Part shown: piece after piece, positions 34,199-41,793 of the stretch
Position numbering within the stretch: the first letter of the stretch is position 1
How the letters are laid out: each line of letters opens with the position of its first letter
From: an uncultured Bacteroidaceae bacterium
GTDB taxonomy: Bacteria; Bacteroidota; Bacteroidia; Bacteroidales; Bacteroidaceae
DNA: 64,000 nt
Direction: 5' to 3'
NCBI GenBank assembly: GCA_905233765.1
Contig: CAJOCU010000002.1
Coordinates: 1 to 64,000 of the forward strand
Translations under genes and position numbers: made by a program
The notes under the pieces: generated by a model
What the model was told of the DNA's origin: nothing
Database searches by the model: none
The model's input: the letters and a program-made list of their open reading frames with translations, nothing else

Positions 34199-34570
34199 TC
34201 AGCGAGCGATGATATAATCGTAGCTGTCGAGCTGGAAACTCTCAGCGGTCTCAGCCGTGAAGATCTGTTGCAGGGCTGTAATCTCTGCCGATGGGTTGAT
34301 GGTCAGCAGACGCTCCTTCAGGGCTTCTACCTTCACCTGACCCACGGTCTTGGTGGTGGCCATCAGCTGGCGGTTGATATTGGTGATACACACGCGGTCG
34401 CTGTCAACAATCGTCAACTTCCTGATGCCGCTGCGAACCAAGCTCTCAGCACACCAAGAGCCAACGCCACCCACACCAAAGATAATCACACGCTTCTCAC
34501 CGATGCGGCTCATCGCCTCGTCGCCCAACAGAAGTTCCGCCCTACGAAATATTGCTTGTTCTATTGTCAT
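34199..34570 (-). CDS. tcdA: tRNA threonylcarbamoyladenosine dehydratase, N-terminal part (frameshifted)
   Basis: 123 residues of a ThiF/E1-type ATP-binding domain: MTIEQAIFRRAELLLGDEAMSRIGEKRVIIFGVGGVGSWCAESLVRSGI, then DSDRVCITNINRQLMAT. It ends abruptly DSYDYIIAR where TcdA continues DYIIDAIDSL. About 10 nt are missing near 34193-34202. TcdA dehydrates t6A37 to the cyclic form ct6A in tRNAs decoding ANN codons. The gene starts 6 nt after the AraC-family gene on the same strand. As sequenced the gene is broken. Confidence 0.82.
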   Translation of the reverse strand: MTIEQAIFRRAELLLGDEAMSRIGEKRVIIFGVGGVGSWCAESLVRSGIRKLTIVDSDRVCITNINRQLMATTKTVGQVKVEALKERLLTINPSAEITALQQIFTAETAESFQLDSYDYIIAR

Positions 34571-34576
34571 GTCACT

Positions 34577-35500
34577 TTAATTTGGGCGCAAAATTAACGA
34601 AAAATACTCAAATAGGCACAATTCCTCCATCCTGAACCGCTTGGGACTCATGCCCTTCATGCGCGAGAAGAACTTGCTGAAGGAGGGGGTGTCGGCAAAA
34701 TGGAGGTGGTTGGCTATCTGGCTGATGCTCAGTTGGGAGGTCTGCAACAAGAAAGAGGCTTCCATCAGTAGCATCTGATTGATAAAATCGACGACGGTAC
34801 GGCCTGTGATCTGACGGACTACGCGGGAAAGATAGACGGGGGAGATATGGAGTTGGTCAGCATAGAACGGAATGTCGTGGTGCTCAGCAAAGTGGCGGGG
34901 CAGCAGACGGGTGAAGCCGATGAAGATTTCCTCTACGCGCTGGGGCGTCTGGCGTTGTACGATGGCACGCTGCTGGGCGTTCTGCAGGTCGAGCAGGAAG
35001 ATGGAATAGAGCATACGCAATACCTCGCCTTTGTAGATGTGGTCGGAATGCAGATAACCGATGATTTCGCGCATCTTTGCGGACAGATGCTGCGCGGCAT
35101 CTGCGGGTAGCGTCTGCTTGGGCTCGTGCAACTGTACGATGGGAAGATAGGCCAGATGTACGAGGTCGTGGACGGACGGTGCCTCGATGGTGACATGCTC
35201 GTCGGCCATCAGGCAAAGGCCGTGGAAATCCTCGGAAGTGGCGATGACATCGATGGGGAGGCCCGGCGAATAGGTATATAGGTCGTTGGGATGCAGCGTC
35301 AGATCGCGGCCGTTGTAGTGAATCGTCATCCACCCCTTGTCAACCAGCATAAAGGCGAAGCAGGCAACGAATCCGCGCTGCAGGTTGCTACGAAGGACTT
35401 TTACCGCATCTGTTTCTAAGCAGTACATCCCGTCATTCCAACCTTTTTCGGGCAAGTCGTCGCCTACAAATATTGGCAAATATTCGTTCAACGTGTACAT
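34577..35500 (-). CDS. AraC-family transcriptional regulator
   Basis: 307 residues. N-terminal cupin-like sensing domain (about 30-150: MTIHYNGRDLTLHPNDLYTYSPGLPI) and C-terminal double HTH (about 205-300: FYADQLHISPVYLSRVVRQITGRTVVDFINQMLLMEASFLLQTSQLSISQIANHLHFADTPSFSKFFSRMKGMSPKRFR), a full AraC signature. Ligand unknown. A -7 element ends only 8 nt before the ATG, so the mRNA leader may be very short. Divergent from the ferritin-like gene at 35650 and upstream of tcdA; regulation of the ferritin-like gene is a reasonable guess. Confidence 0.9.
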   Translation of the reverse strand: MYTLNEYLPIFVGDDLPEKGWNDGMYCLETDAVKVLRSNLQRGFVACFAFMLVDKGWMTIHYNGRDLTLHPNDLYTYSPGLPIDVIATSEDFHGLCLMADEHVTIEAPSVHDLVHLAYLPIVQLHEPKQTLPADAAQHLSAKMREIIGYLHSDHIYKGEVLRMLYSIFLLDLQNAQQRAIVQRQTPQRVEEIFIGFTRLLPRHFAEHHDIPFYADQLHISPVYLSRVVRQITGRTVVDFINQMLLMEASFLLQTSQLSISQIANHLHFADTPSFSKFFSRMKGMSPKRFRMEELCLFEYFSLILRPN

Positions 35501-35508
35501 ATCGGGTG

Positions 35509-35516
35509 CAAAGATA
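35509..35516 (-). promoter_or_regulatory. -7 element of the AraC-family gene
   Basis: Minus strand TATCTTTGC. The ATG at 35500 is 9 nt from the last G, so the leader can be only a few nucleotides long. Confidence 0.55.
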
Positions 35517-35592
35517 CTAATAATTTTTAAGGTTGTATCGTTTCAGACAAGTTTTGTTTTGTTTCAGATGATGATTCTTGCTAAAAACGATG

Positions 35593-35600
35593 TACCTTTG
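35593..35600 (+). promoter_or_regulatory. -7 element of the ferritin-like gene
   Basis: TACCTTTGC. No good TTTG at the -33 distance; TTTG copies at 35553-35561 are too far. The start codon is at 35650. Confidence 0.55.
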
Positions 35601-35649
35601 CAGCCGAAATCATTACATATTTATATTTAACAACTATAACAAAAGCATT

Positions 35650-36105
35650 ATGGACAAGAAGAAATCAATTGAGTCATTACAGTTTTTCGTAACTCATCTG
35701 GCAGAAGGTGCCATCGTGCACAAGCAGCAGGGCATGATCTTTAAGGCTCAGGGCTTCAACAAACTCGGAGAGAAGTACATCGGCCATTTTGGTGAAGAGA
35801 TGGGCTGGGTTGAGAAGTTCACCGAGCGTATCCTCGACCTTGGCGGAGAAATTAAGTTCGAAGGCATGAAGAGCCGCGACCTCATCAGCGACCCCGTCGA
35901 GTACGTCAAGGCTGACCTTGCTATTCAGGAGCCCGGCGTGGAACTGCTGATGAAGTGCATGGAAGGTGTGAAAGACGATCCCACCACCTACGACCTGCTG
36001 AAGGCTTACCTGAAGGATGAGGAGGAAGACCTCTACTGGAGCCAGGGCGCAATGGAGCTTATCGAGAAGATTGGAGTCCAGAACTGGCTCCTCACGCAGC
36101 TGTAA
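35650..36105 (+). CDS. Ferritin-like/bacterioferritin-type four-helix protein
   Basis: 151 residues from ATG 35650 (MDKKKSIESLQFFVTHLAEGAIVHKQQGMIFKAQGF); an upstream in-frame start would lie before the promoter element. The HxxxG..E pattern, GEEMGWVEKFTERILDLGGEIKFEG and KDEEEDLYWSQGAMELIEKIGVQNWL are typical of Bacteroidota Dps/bacterioferritin relatives. Likely di-iron storage or oxidative protection. First of a run of three short-spaced genes. A second, related protein is at 56403. Confidence 0.75.
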   Translation: MDKKKSIESLQFFVTHLAEGAIVHKQQGMIFKAQGFNKLGEKYIGHFGEEMGWVEKFTERILDLGGEIKFEGMKSRDLISDPVEYVKADLAIQEPGVELLMKCMEGVKDDPTTYDLLKAYLKDEEEDLYWSQGAMELIEKIGVQNWLLTQL

Positions 36106-36123
36106 TACCAAAACGTTGCTATT

Positions 36124-36309
36124 ATGGCACACCAATGTGAGAACTGCAAACTGAGAGCTAATTACGACAGGAAGCCTAAATCGCTGATGGGACGCTTCTG
36201 GCGTTGGCACATAAATTTCTGCCCTGGCTGGAAAGCCTATTTTACCTCTCTTCCCGCCGATCAGCAACAGGCACTGCGCGAGAAGTATCAGTTTACGAAG
36301 TATCAATAG
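36124..36309 (+). CDS. Small cysteine-containing conserved protein
   Basis: 61 residues: MAHQCENCKLRANYDRKPKSLMGRFWRWHINFCPGWKAYFTSLP and on. CxxC plus a third Cys suggests a metal or disulfide site. I recognise this as a type frequently seen in Bacteroidales, but without known function. It is 18 nt after the ferritin-like gene, so a role in iron or redox handling is possible. Confidence 0.6.
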   Translation: MAHQCENCKLRANYDRKPKSLMGRFWRWHINFCPGWKAYFTSLPADQQQALREKYQFTKYQ

Positions 36310-36336
36310 CTCCTCAAAACAACAAACTTTAGGAAT

Positions 36337-36507
36337 ATGAAAGAACGTGTGTTACAAGCCATGCGTGAGTTCGGCGCACCCGTCAACGCTGGCAAGATTG
36401 CAGAAATCACAGGTTTCGACCGCAAGGAAGTCGATAAGGCTTTTGCCGAACTGAAGAAAGAGGGTGCTATCGTGTCGCCTGTCCGCTGCAAGTGGGAGCC
36501 GAAGTAG
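36337..36507 (+). CDS. Small winged-helix DNA-binding protein
   Basis: 56 residues: MKERVLQAMREFGAPVNAGKIAEITGF and onward to PVRCKWEPK. A complete minimal HTH with beta wing (APVNAGKIAEITGFDRKEVDKAF, then EGAIVSP). It lies 27 nt after the small cysteine protein and is probably in the same operon. Likely a transcription regulator of this group. Confidence 0.65.
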   Translation: MKERVLQAMREFGAPVNAGKIAEITGFDRKEVDKAFAELKKEGAIVSPVRCKWEPK

Positions 36508-36572
36508 AAAGTAATTCAACTGGCAAAGTAAATTATTTTGAGGAATAGGTACGGGGATTCAAGAAATCTTCG

Positions 36573-36580
36573 TACCTTTG
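36573..36580 (+). promoter_or_regulatory. -7 element of the ZIP transporter gene; leaderless start
   Basis: TACCTTTGC is followed after CATTT directly by ATG (36586). With the normal 5-7 nt from the -7 element to the transcription start, transcription begins at or within a few nt of the start codon, so the mRNA would be leaderless. Confidence 0.6.
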
Positions 36581-36585
36581 CATTT

Positions 36586-37365
36586 ATGGAAGCAATAGCA
36601 ATCGGCTTGTTCATACCTCTGCTGGGCACGATGCTCGGTTCGGCTTTCGTCTTTTTCATGAGAGACGAAATGTCGCCCCGTTTGCAGAAAGCATTGCTCG
36701 GCTTTGCCTCCGGCGTGATGGTTGCGGCATCGGTATGGTCGCTGCTGATTCCAGCGATGGAAATGGAAGAGTCGAAGGGAGCGTGGTCGGTGTTGCCCGC
36801 AGCCGTGGGATTCCTGCTGGGTATGGGCTTCCTGCTGATGATTGACGAGCTGACGCCTCACCTGCATATCGGCACCGACAAGCCAGAGGGCCCACGCTCA
36901 AAGCTCTCTCGAACAGCCATGCTGGCATTGGCCGTCACCATCCATAATCTGCCCGAAGGCATGGCTGTGGGTGTGGTGTTTGCAGGCGCCGAGAACGGAA
37001 TTACAGGCCTTTCGCTGGCCAGTGCCTTGGCGGTCTCTATAGGTATCGCCATCCAGAACGTGCCAGAGGGGGCCATCATCTCGATGCCTATGCGGGCAGC
37101 AGGAAACTCCAAGTGGCGTTCGTTCCTCATCGGCAGCCTGAGCGGAGCCGTAGAACCCATCGGCGGCTTTGCCATCATCTTGCTGGCCTCGCTGATGATG
37201 CCCGCCCTACCTTATCTGCTGGCCTTCGCCGCCGGAGCCATGTTCTACGTAGTTATCGAGGAACTGATTCCTGAAGCCAGTGAGGGCGAGCACTCCAACC
37301 TCAGCACCATCGGTTTTGCCATCGGCTTCGTGCTGATGATGGTTCTCGATGTGGTACTGGGGTAA
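36586..37365 (+). CDS. ZIP-family divalent metal transporter
   Basis: 259 residues from ATG 36586 (MEAIAIGLFIPLLGTMLGSAFVFFM). Eight predicted helices. The ZIP signature is in helix 4 (TIHNLPEGMAVGVVFAGAENG) and helix 5 (IAIQNVPEGAIISMPMRAAG). Also ELTPHLHIGTDKPEG. Probably imports Zn2+ or Fe2+. The long reading frame beginning at 36538 overlaps its promoter and is rejected. It may belong with the iron-storage-type genes just upstream. Confidence 0.92.
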   Translation: MEAIAIGLFIPLLGTMLGSAFVFFMRDEMSPRLQKALLGFASGVMVAASVWSLLIPAMEMEESKGAWSVLPAAVGFLLGMGFLLMIDELTPHLHIGTDKPEGPRSKLSRTAMLALAVTIHNLPEGMAVGVVFAGAENGITGLSLASALAVSIGIAIQNVPEGAIISMPMRAAGNSKWRSFLIGSLSGAVEPIGGFAIILLASLMMPALPYLLAFAAGAMFYVVIEELIPEASEGEHSNLSTIGFAIGFVLMMVLDVVLG

Positions 37366-37375
37366 AGGAACAGTG

Positions 37376-38170
37376 CTACGAGGCCATGCTATAGACATGG
37401 ACGCTGGAGCCTTGCGCTGAAGGCAGGTAATTGATGCCCCACCAGCACATCTGCAGGAGTAAGAACGAGACAATCAATACCCACAAAGCCAGCTTCGGCT
37501 GGTGTGTGGGTATTTGTCTGTAATGCACATAAACCAGATAGGCGAACCAGGTGATGGCAGCCCAGGTCTCCTTTGGATCCCACGACCAGTAATGTCCCCA
37601 CGCCTCCTTGGCCCAGAGGGCACCAAAGAGCATGCCGATCGTCATAAAGGCCAAGCCGACGTAGACCAGATTATCCGTAATCTCGTATTCCTCCTCGGCA
37701 ATGGATTTCTTCTTAAAGAACAACAAATACATAGCCATCAATGTTGCTGCTCCCAATACGGCATATGCAAACATATAGACGATGACGTGAGGGGCGAACC
37801 AAGGACTCTGCAGGGCCGGCATCAGCGTTTTCGAGTGAATCTCTGGCTTGAAGAGGTTGACACAGATGAATACGATGGAGAGTAGGGTAGAGAAGGAGAG
37901 TATCCACTTGTACTTCCAACGGGAATAGACGATGATTCCTGCGAATGGAAGGAAGAATGAATACCACAGGCGTGTCTCGCCCATCGTCCTTAACGGCGGC
38001 CGCTCCAGCGACATCCACATCATCAGGATAAAGCCGAAGAATACGACAAGGCCGAGGATGGTCGATGTATAGGCGATCGCGGTTCTTTCACGCCAGGCAG
38101 CCCAGGCGCCGATGACCCACAGCAAGACTGCTGCTATGGCAAAATATATGAATTGTTCCCAGCTAATCAT
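37376..38170 (-). CDS. ccsA: Cytochrome c biogenesis protein CcsA-like
   Basis: 264 residues, about eight membrane spans. It has the tryptophan-rich haem-binding motif WGHYWSWDPKETWAAITWF and conserved histidines. With ResB it forms the system II haem lyase that attaches haem to c-type cytochromes outside the membrane. Start ATG overlaps the resB-like stop by 4 nt. In Bacteroidales this pair usually accompanies nrfAH nitrite reductase, which is not in this window. Converges on the ZIP gene with 10 nt between stops. Confidence 0.9.
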   Translation of the reverse strand: MISWEQFIYFAIAAVLLWVIGAWAAWRERTAIAYTSTILGLVVFFGFILMMWMSLERPPLRTMGETRLWYSFFLPFAGIIVYSRWKYKWILSFSTLLSIVFICVNLFKPEIHSKTLMPALQSPWFAPHVIVYMFAYAVLGAATLMAMYLLFFKKKSIAEEEYEITDNLVYVGLAFMTIGMLFGALWAKEAWGHYWSWDPKETWAAITWFAYLVYVHYRQIPTHQPKLALWVLIVSFLLLQMCWWGINYLPSAQGSSVHVYSMAS

Positions 38171-39117
38171 AGGTATTTACTAATTGATTGACTATTGGGT
38201 GATTGGGATATTCTCTTTTTGCCGCCAAAAAGGAACATACACACGGCTCCGGCAAGCATCATATAGATGCCCGTATAAACCAGCGGCAGCCACGGGTCAC
38301 GAACCAGCTCCAGAATACTGATCTGGCTCATAGCGCCCATCTGCGTGTCGTAGCTGTACTGGTAGATCTTCCAGCCTCCCACCTTTACGGGTTTGTTCAC
38401 CTCGACGGTGGTCCGTAGTTTCTTCCCCGTCTTCGTTTGGATCTCGATGTCTGATGCAAAGCGGCGTGGTGAGCCGTCGTCGTAGGTTTCCATGATAAAC
38501 TCCTTCAGTTCGATAGTGACCGCCATCTCCACAATCTGGCGCTGATCGTTCATCGCGCGCCACTCTGGTTGTCCCTTCACCACTATCACCTTCAGCCGTT
38601 GCATGTCGGCATTTCCTAACGTTGCAGTAGTCATTGCAAGAAACAACCCTAAATGATTCAGTAAAAAAGGAATATCGCGTCGCAAACTGGTAAAGTGCAG
38701 CACCCGTCTGAGGATGATCAGCCCCAGAATCAGGGCGATATACACATAGATCAACACGAAGGGCCAAAACGACAGCATGTGATTGATCCACAAACTTCCC
38801 TCGCCCATTGGAGAGGGGCCGGGAGTGAGGCCCTCCTGCCGCGTCAATCCCATGATGACGGTCAGTGAGACAGCGTAGATCAGCGCGGGTATCGCAGCCT
38901 TGTTGGTTCCGATGAACTGAAAGACAGGCACCCGCTTCCGTAGCAGGAAGATGATGGCAATCATCGTGAGGAAACCAGCAAGCACTATGCCGTTGACCGG
39001 CCAGCGGAAGACATCCCAATCGACAGGCCCGACGCTCAGCTCGAGCACCAGCCCCACGATGATAAGGCCTCCTCCAATGAGGAATCCGTCTCGCAACATA
39101 TACCCTTTATCTTCCAT
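38167..39117 (-). CDS. resB: ResB-like cytochrome c biogenesis protein
   Basis: 316 residues. Four to six membrane helices with a large soluble domain (about 170-270, LKVIVVKGQPEWRAMNDQRQIVEMAVTIELKEFIMETYDDGSPRRFASDIEIQTKTG, VNKPVKVGGWKIYQYSYDTQMG), typical of ResB/Ccs1. About 10 residues (GLTPGPSPMGEGS, 95-107) are a hairpin-repeat insert in a loop between helices. The C-terminal tail (SQSPNSQSISKYL) is encoded by an AT-rich repeat, so the native C-terminus may have been extended or replaced. Confidence 0.85.
   Translation of the reverse strand: MEDKGYMLRDGFLIGGGLIIVGLVLELSVGPVDWDVFRWPVNGIVLAGFLTMIAIIFLLRKRVPVFQFIGTNKAAIPALIYAVSLTVIMGLTRQEGLTPGPSPMGEGSLWINHMLSFWPFVLIYVYIALILGLIILRRVLHFTSLRRDIPFLLNHLGLFLAMTTATLGNADMQRLKVIVVKGQPEWRAMNDQRQIVEMAVTIELKEFIMETYDDGSPRRFASDIEIQTKTGKKLRTTVEVNKPVKVGGWKIYQYSYDTQMGAMSQISILELVRDPWLPLVYTGIYMMLAGAVCMFLFGGKKRISQSPNSQSISKYL
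38174..38214. repeat. AT-rich repeat at the resB 3' end
   Basis: Units of ATTGATTGACTATTGGGTGATTGGG type; it encodes the C-terminal tail of the ResB-like protein. Confidence 0.5.
38794..38835. repeat. G/C-rich hairpin repeat, copy 10 (inside resB)
   Basis: CCCTCGCCCATTGGAGAGGGG followed by CCGGGAGTGAGGCCC; encodes GLTPGPSPMGEGS. Confidence 0.8.
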
Positions 39118-39276
39118 ATATATCTATATCGTTTTTATTCGCGACTGCAAATGTAATCAAAATTCTCCGAAGAATTGCCCCAAACACCAACAAATGCAAG
39201 AAAATGGAGGCTTTTTTCAGTATTTTACCCTTCGGAACTCACTTAGAACCACGAATTACATGAATTAAACAATACG

Positions 39277-39360
39277 ATAAGAACGCGTTCTTATTGCGTT
39301 TACCATGCATGGTAAACACGTTTACCACCTATGGTAAACGCGTGTTCAACCAATGGAACA
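39277..39360. repeat. Four palindromes phased at 22 bp upstream of hsdM
   Basis: Perfect ATAAGAACGCGTTCTTAT (39277-39294), perfect GTTTACCATGCATGGTAAAC (39298-39317), CGTTTACCA-CCTA-TGGTAAACG (39319-39340), and TGTTC-N8-GAACA (39343-39360). Their centres are at 39285.5, 39307.5, 39329.5 and 39351.5, exactly 22 bp apart, about two turns of DNA. The layout suggests binding sites for a dimeric protein on one face, or a repeated structural element. Confidence 0.9.
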
Positions 39361-39411
39361 AGCCCTCTGTCCATCTATCACTCATCAATCCTCTCCGCTT
39401 TTTCCCGTATC

Positions 39412-39490
39412 CTTCCGTGACTCTTTTTCTCTTTCATTCATTTTTTCTCTCTTACATTCATTTTTTCTCTTTTCTCTTCTTCTCTTTTCG
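39412..39490 (+). repeat. Polypyrimidine tract upstream of hsdM
   Basis: About 80 nt that are almost entirely T and C on the plus strand, with CATTCATTTTTTCTCT repeated twice. Such a strand bias can form triplex or slipped structures; it has no ORF. Confidence 0.7.
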
Positions 39491-39500
39491 TTATAAGTTG

Positions 39501-39508
39501 TATCTTTG
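39501..39508 (+). promoter_or_regulatory. -7 element of the hsdM promoter
   Basis: TATCTTTG, 35 nt before the hsdM ATG. The -33 region lies in the polypyrimidine tract and has no TTTG. Confidence 0.5.
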
Positions 39509-39542
39509 TACCCAAAAGGGCACGAAAGTGTATAGTTGAATT

Positions 39543-41054
39543 ATGGCAAAGAAGCAAAATAATACTACGTCGATAGGATTTGAAGAGACGATATGGCGTG
39601 CAGCGGATAAGTTGCGCGGCAATCTTGACGCGGCTGAGTATAAGAGCGTAGTCCTTGGATTGATTTTTCTTAAATATATCAGCGACCGTTTCGAGGCTAA
39701 GTTCGCGGAATTGGCGGCTGACGAATATGCCGACCCCGAGGACAAGGACGAATACGCTGCCGAGAGCATTTTCTTCGTGCCGCAGAAGGCGCGATGGAGC
39801 GTGATCAGCGCGGCGGCGCATACGCCCGAGATAGGCAAGGTCATCGACGATGCGCTGGATGCCATCGAGGATGAGAACCTGAGCCTGAAGGGCGTGCTGC
39901 CCGGCAACTACGCGCGTCCCGAGCTGGACAAGCGGCGGTTGGGCGACGTGGTGGATCTGTTCTCGAATATCAAGATGCTGGCATCGGGCGACGAGAAGGA
40001 CCTGCTGGGCCGCGTCTATGAATACTGCCTGCAGAAGTTCGCCTCTCAGGAGGGCAAGAACGCCGGAGAGTTCTACACGCCGAGCTGCATCGTAAGAACC
40101 ATCGTGGAGGTGATTCAGCCCTACGAAGGTCGCGTCTATGACCCTTGCTGCGGCAGCGGCGGCATGTTTGTGCAGAGCGCCAAGTTCCTTCAAAATCATC
40201 AGAAATCGCTCACGGGCATCAGCATCTATGGTCAGGAGCTGAACTCCACGACGTGGAAGATGGCGCGCATGAACGTAGCCATCCGCGGCTTGGAGGCCAA
40301 CCTGGGCACGTCGTATGCCGACACGTTCTTTGACGACCAGCACCCCCTCTTGAAGGCCGACTTCGTGATGGCCAACCCGCCGTTTAACCTCAGCGACTGG
40401 GGCGCCGACAAGCTGCAGCAGGACAAGCGCTGGGCGTTCGGTGTGCCGCCAGCGGGTAACGCCAACTTCGCTTGGATGCAACACATGATACACCACCTCT
40501 CGCCCGTAGGTCGCATCGGCCTCGTGTTGGCCAACGGCGCGCTGTCGTCGCAGACGGGCGGTGAAGGGCAGATCCGTCAGCGCATCGTGGAGGCCGACTT
40601 GGTGGAGGGCATCGTGGCGCTGCCCTCGCAGCTGTTCTACTCCACGGGCATTCCTGTGTCGCTTTGGTTCCTCTCGCGCGACAAGGTGCAGACGGGCAAG
40701 ACGCTCTTCATCGACGCAAGGAATATGGGCGAGATGGTGACGCGCGCCGTGCGCGAGCTCACCGAGGCCGACATCCTGAAGATTGCCTCCACCTTCGACC
40801 AGTTTCGTGCCGGTACGCTGGAAGACGAGAAAGGTTTCTGCGCCGTTCGCTCCATCGAAGACATCGCCGCGCAAGACTTTATCCTTACGCCAGGCCGATA
40901 CGTCGGCATCGCAGAACAGGAGGAGGAGGACGGCGAGCCGTTCGAGGAAAAGATGGCGCGACTTACCGCCGAACTCAGTGGACTGTTTAAGGAGAGCCAC
41001 CGCTTGGAGGAGGAGATTAGGAAGCAGTTGAAAACAATCGGGTTTGAGCTCTAG
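39543..41054 (+). CDS. hsdM: Type I restriction-modification DNA methyltransferase subunit
   Basis: 503 residues. Helical N-terminal region (KLRGNLDAAEYKSVVLGLIFLKYISDRFEAKF), then an N6-adenine methylase: SAM motif I VYDPCCGSGGMFVQSAKFL (about 200) and catalytic motif IV MANPPFNLSDW (NPPF about 278). Works with HsdS (target recognition) and HsdR (restriction) encoded downstream. The end of the gene runs into 9-bp tandem repeats. Confidence 0.96.
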   Translation: MAKKQNNTTSIGFEETIWRAADKLRGNLDAAEYKSVVLGLIFLKYISDRFEAKFAELAADEYADPEDKDEYAAESIFFVPQKARWSVISAAAHTPEIGKVIDDALDAIEDENLSLKGVLPGNYARPELDKRRLGDVVDLFSNIKMLASGDEKDLLGRVYEYCLQKFASQEGKNAGEFYTPSCIVRTIVEVIQPYEGRVYDPCCGSGGMFVQSAKFLQNHQKSLTGISIYGQELNSTTWKMARMNVAIRGLEANLGTSYADTFFDDQHPLLKADFVMANPPFNLSDWGADKLQQDKRWAFGVPPAGNANFAWMQHMIHHLSPVGRIGLVLANGALSSQTGGEGQIRQRIVEADLVEGIVALPSQLFYSTGIPVSLWFLSRDKVQTGKTLFIDARNMGEMVTRAVRELTEADILKIASTFDQFRAGTLEDEKGFCAVRSIEDIAAQDFILTPGRYVGIAEQEEEDGEPFEEKMARLTAELSGLFKESHRLEEEIRKQLKTIGFEL

Positions 41055-41093
41055 AAAATCTAGAAAATCTAGAAGCTCTAGAAGCTCTAGAAA
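41048..41093. repeat. 9-bp tandem repeats at the hsdM stop codon
   Basis: About five CTAGAAAAT/CTAGAAGCT units overlapping the hsdM stop (TAG at 41052-41054). Because every unit contains TAG in one frame and is open in another, unit-number change would not alter frame but would alter spacing. Confidence 0.75.
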
Positions 41094-41115
41094 GCCCCCC
41101 AAAAGACAAAAGACA

Positions 41116-41793
41116 ATGGAAAACAAGCAACAGCAGCCCGCCAAGCAAATAGAGTCCGTTCTGCGCAAGCAAGCGAACTGGAAGCATCTGTGGTTCTACC
41201 AGAAAACGGTGGTGCTCTATCAGCTGACCTACACGTTCACGCGTCGCTTCCTGCCACAGTACGGCGACCGTACGGTAGATCAGATGGTGCAAGCGGCTCG
41301 CTCAGGCAAGCAGAACATCGTGGAGGGTTCGGCAGACGGAGTGACCTCCGCTCAAATGGAGTTGCAGTTGCTGAATGTGGCGCGCTCCAGCACCCAAGAG
41401 CTACTGGAGGACTACGAGGATTATCTGCCTGCCCACCATCTGGTGCGTTGGACTCCCGGGCACCCGCGCTTCGAGGCGATGCTCACCTTCTGCCGCACGC
41501 ATAACCACATGAGCGACTACGAGAAGTTCTTCGAGAAGTGGACCGACGAGGAGATGGCCAATATCGCCATCACCCTTTGCCGCATGGTGGACAAGATGAT
41601 GATGGCCTACCAAAAGAAGAAGGAACACGAGTTCATCACCGAAGGCGGCATCCATGAACGCATGACGGCTGCGCGACTCGGCTACCGCAACAACCAGCGC
41701 GAAACGATAGAAAAACTACAGAAAGTGATTGAGATGTTGAGGCAGGAAAATACGATGCTGAAAAATAAACTGAAAGGAATGGAGGTAAAATGA
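41116..41793 (+). CDS. Four-helix-bundle accessory protein in the type I R-M operon
   Basis: 225 residues from ATG 41116 (MENKQQQPAKQIESVLRKQANWKHLWFYQKTVVLYQLTYTFTRRFLP); an earlier start at 41044 would be made of the tandem repeat. Helical throughout; residues 25-120 resemble the 23S rRNA intervening-sequence/four-helix-bundle family, with a long coiled coil at the end (TIEKLQKVIEMLRQENTMLKNKLKGM). Genes like this often sit in Bacteroidota type I R-M operons; the role is unknown. It overlaps the next start by 4 nt. Confidence 0.75.
   Translation: MENKQQQPAKQIESVLRKQANWKHLWFYQKTVVLYQLTYTFTRRFLPQYGDRTVDQMVQAARSGKQNIVEGSADGVTSAQMELQLLNVARSSTQELLEDYEDYLPAHHLVRWTPGHPRFEAMLTFCRTHNHMSDYEKFFEKWTDEEMANIAITLCRMVDKMMMAYQKKKEHEFITEGGIHERMTAARLGYRNNQRETIEKLQKVIEMLRQENTMLKNKLKGMEVK

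Noticed and set aside
36538-36585. Longer ZIP transporter N-terminus
   Set aside because: The extra residues would be encoded upstream of the transcription start.
39277-39360. CRISPR array
   Set aside because: Units are palindromes of different sequence with no constant repeat and no spacers; no cas genes are near.
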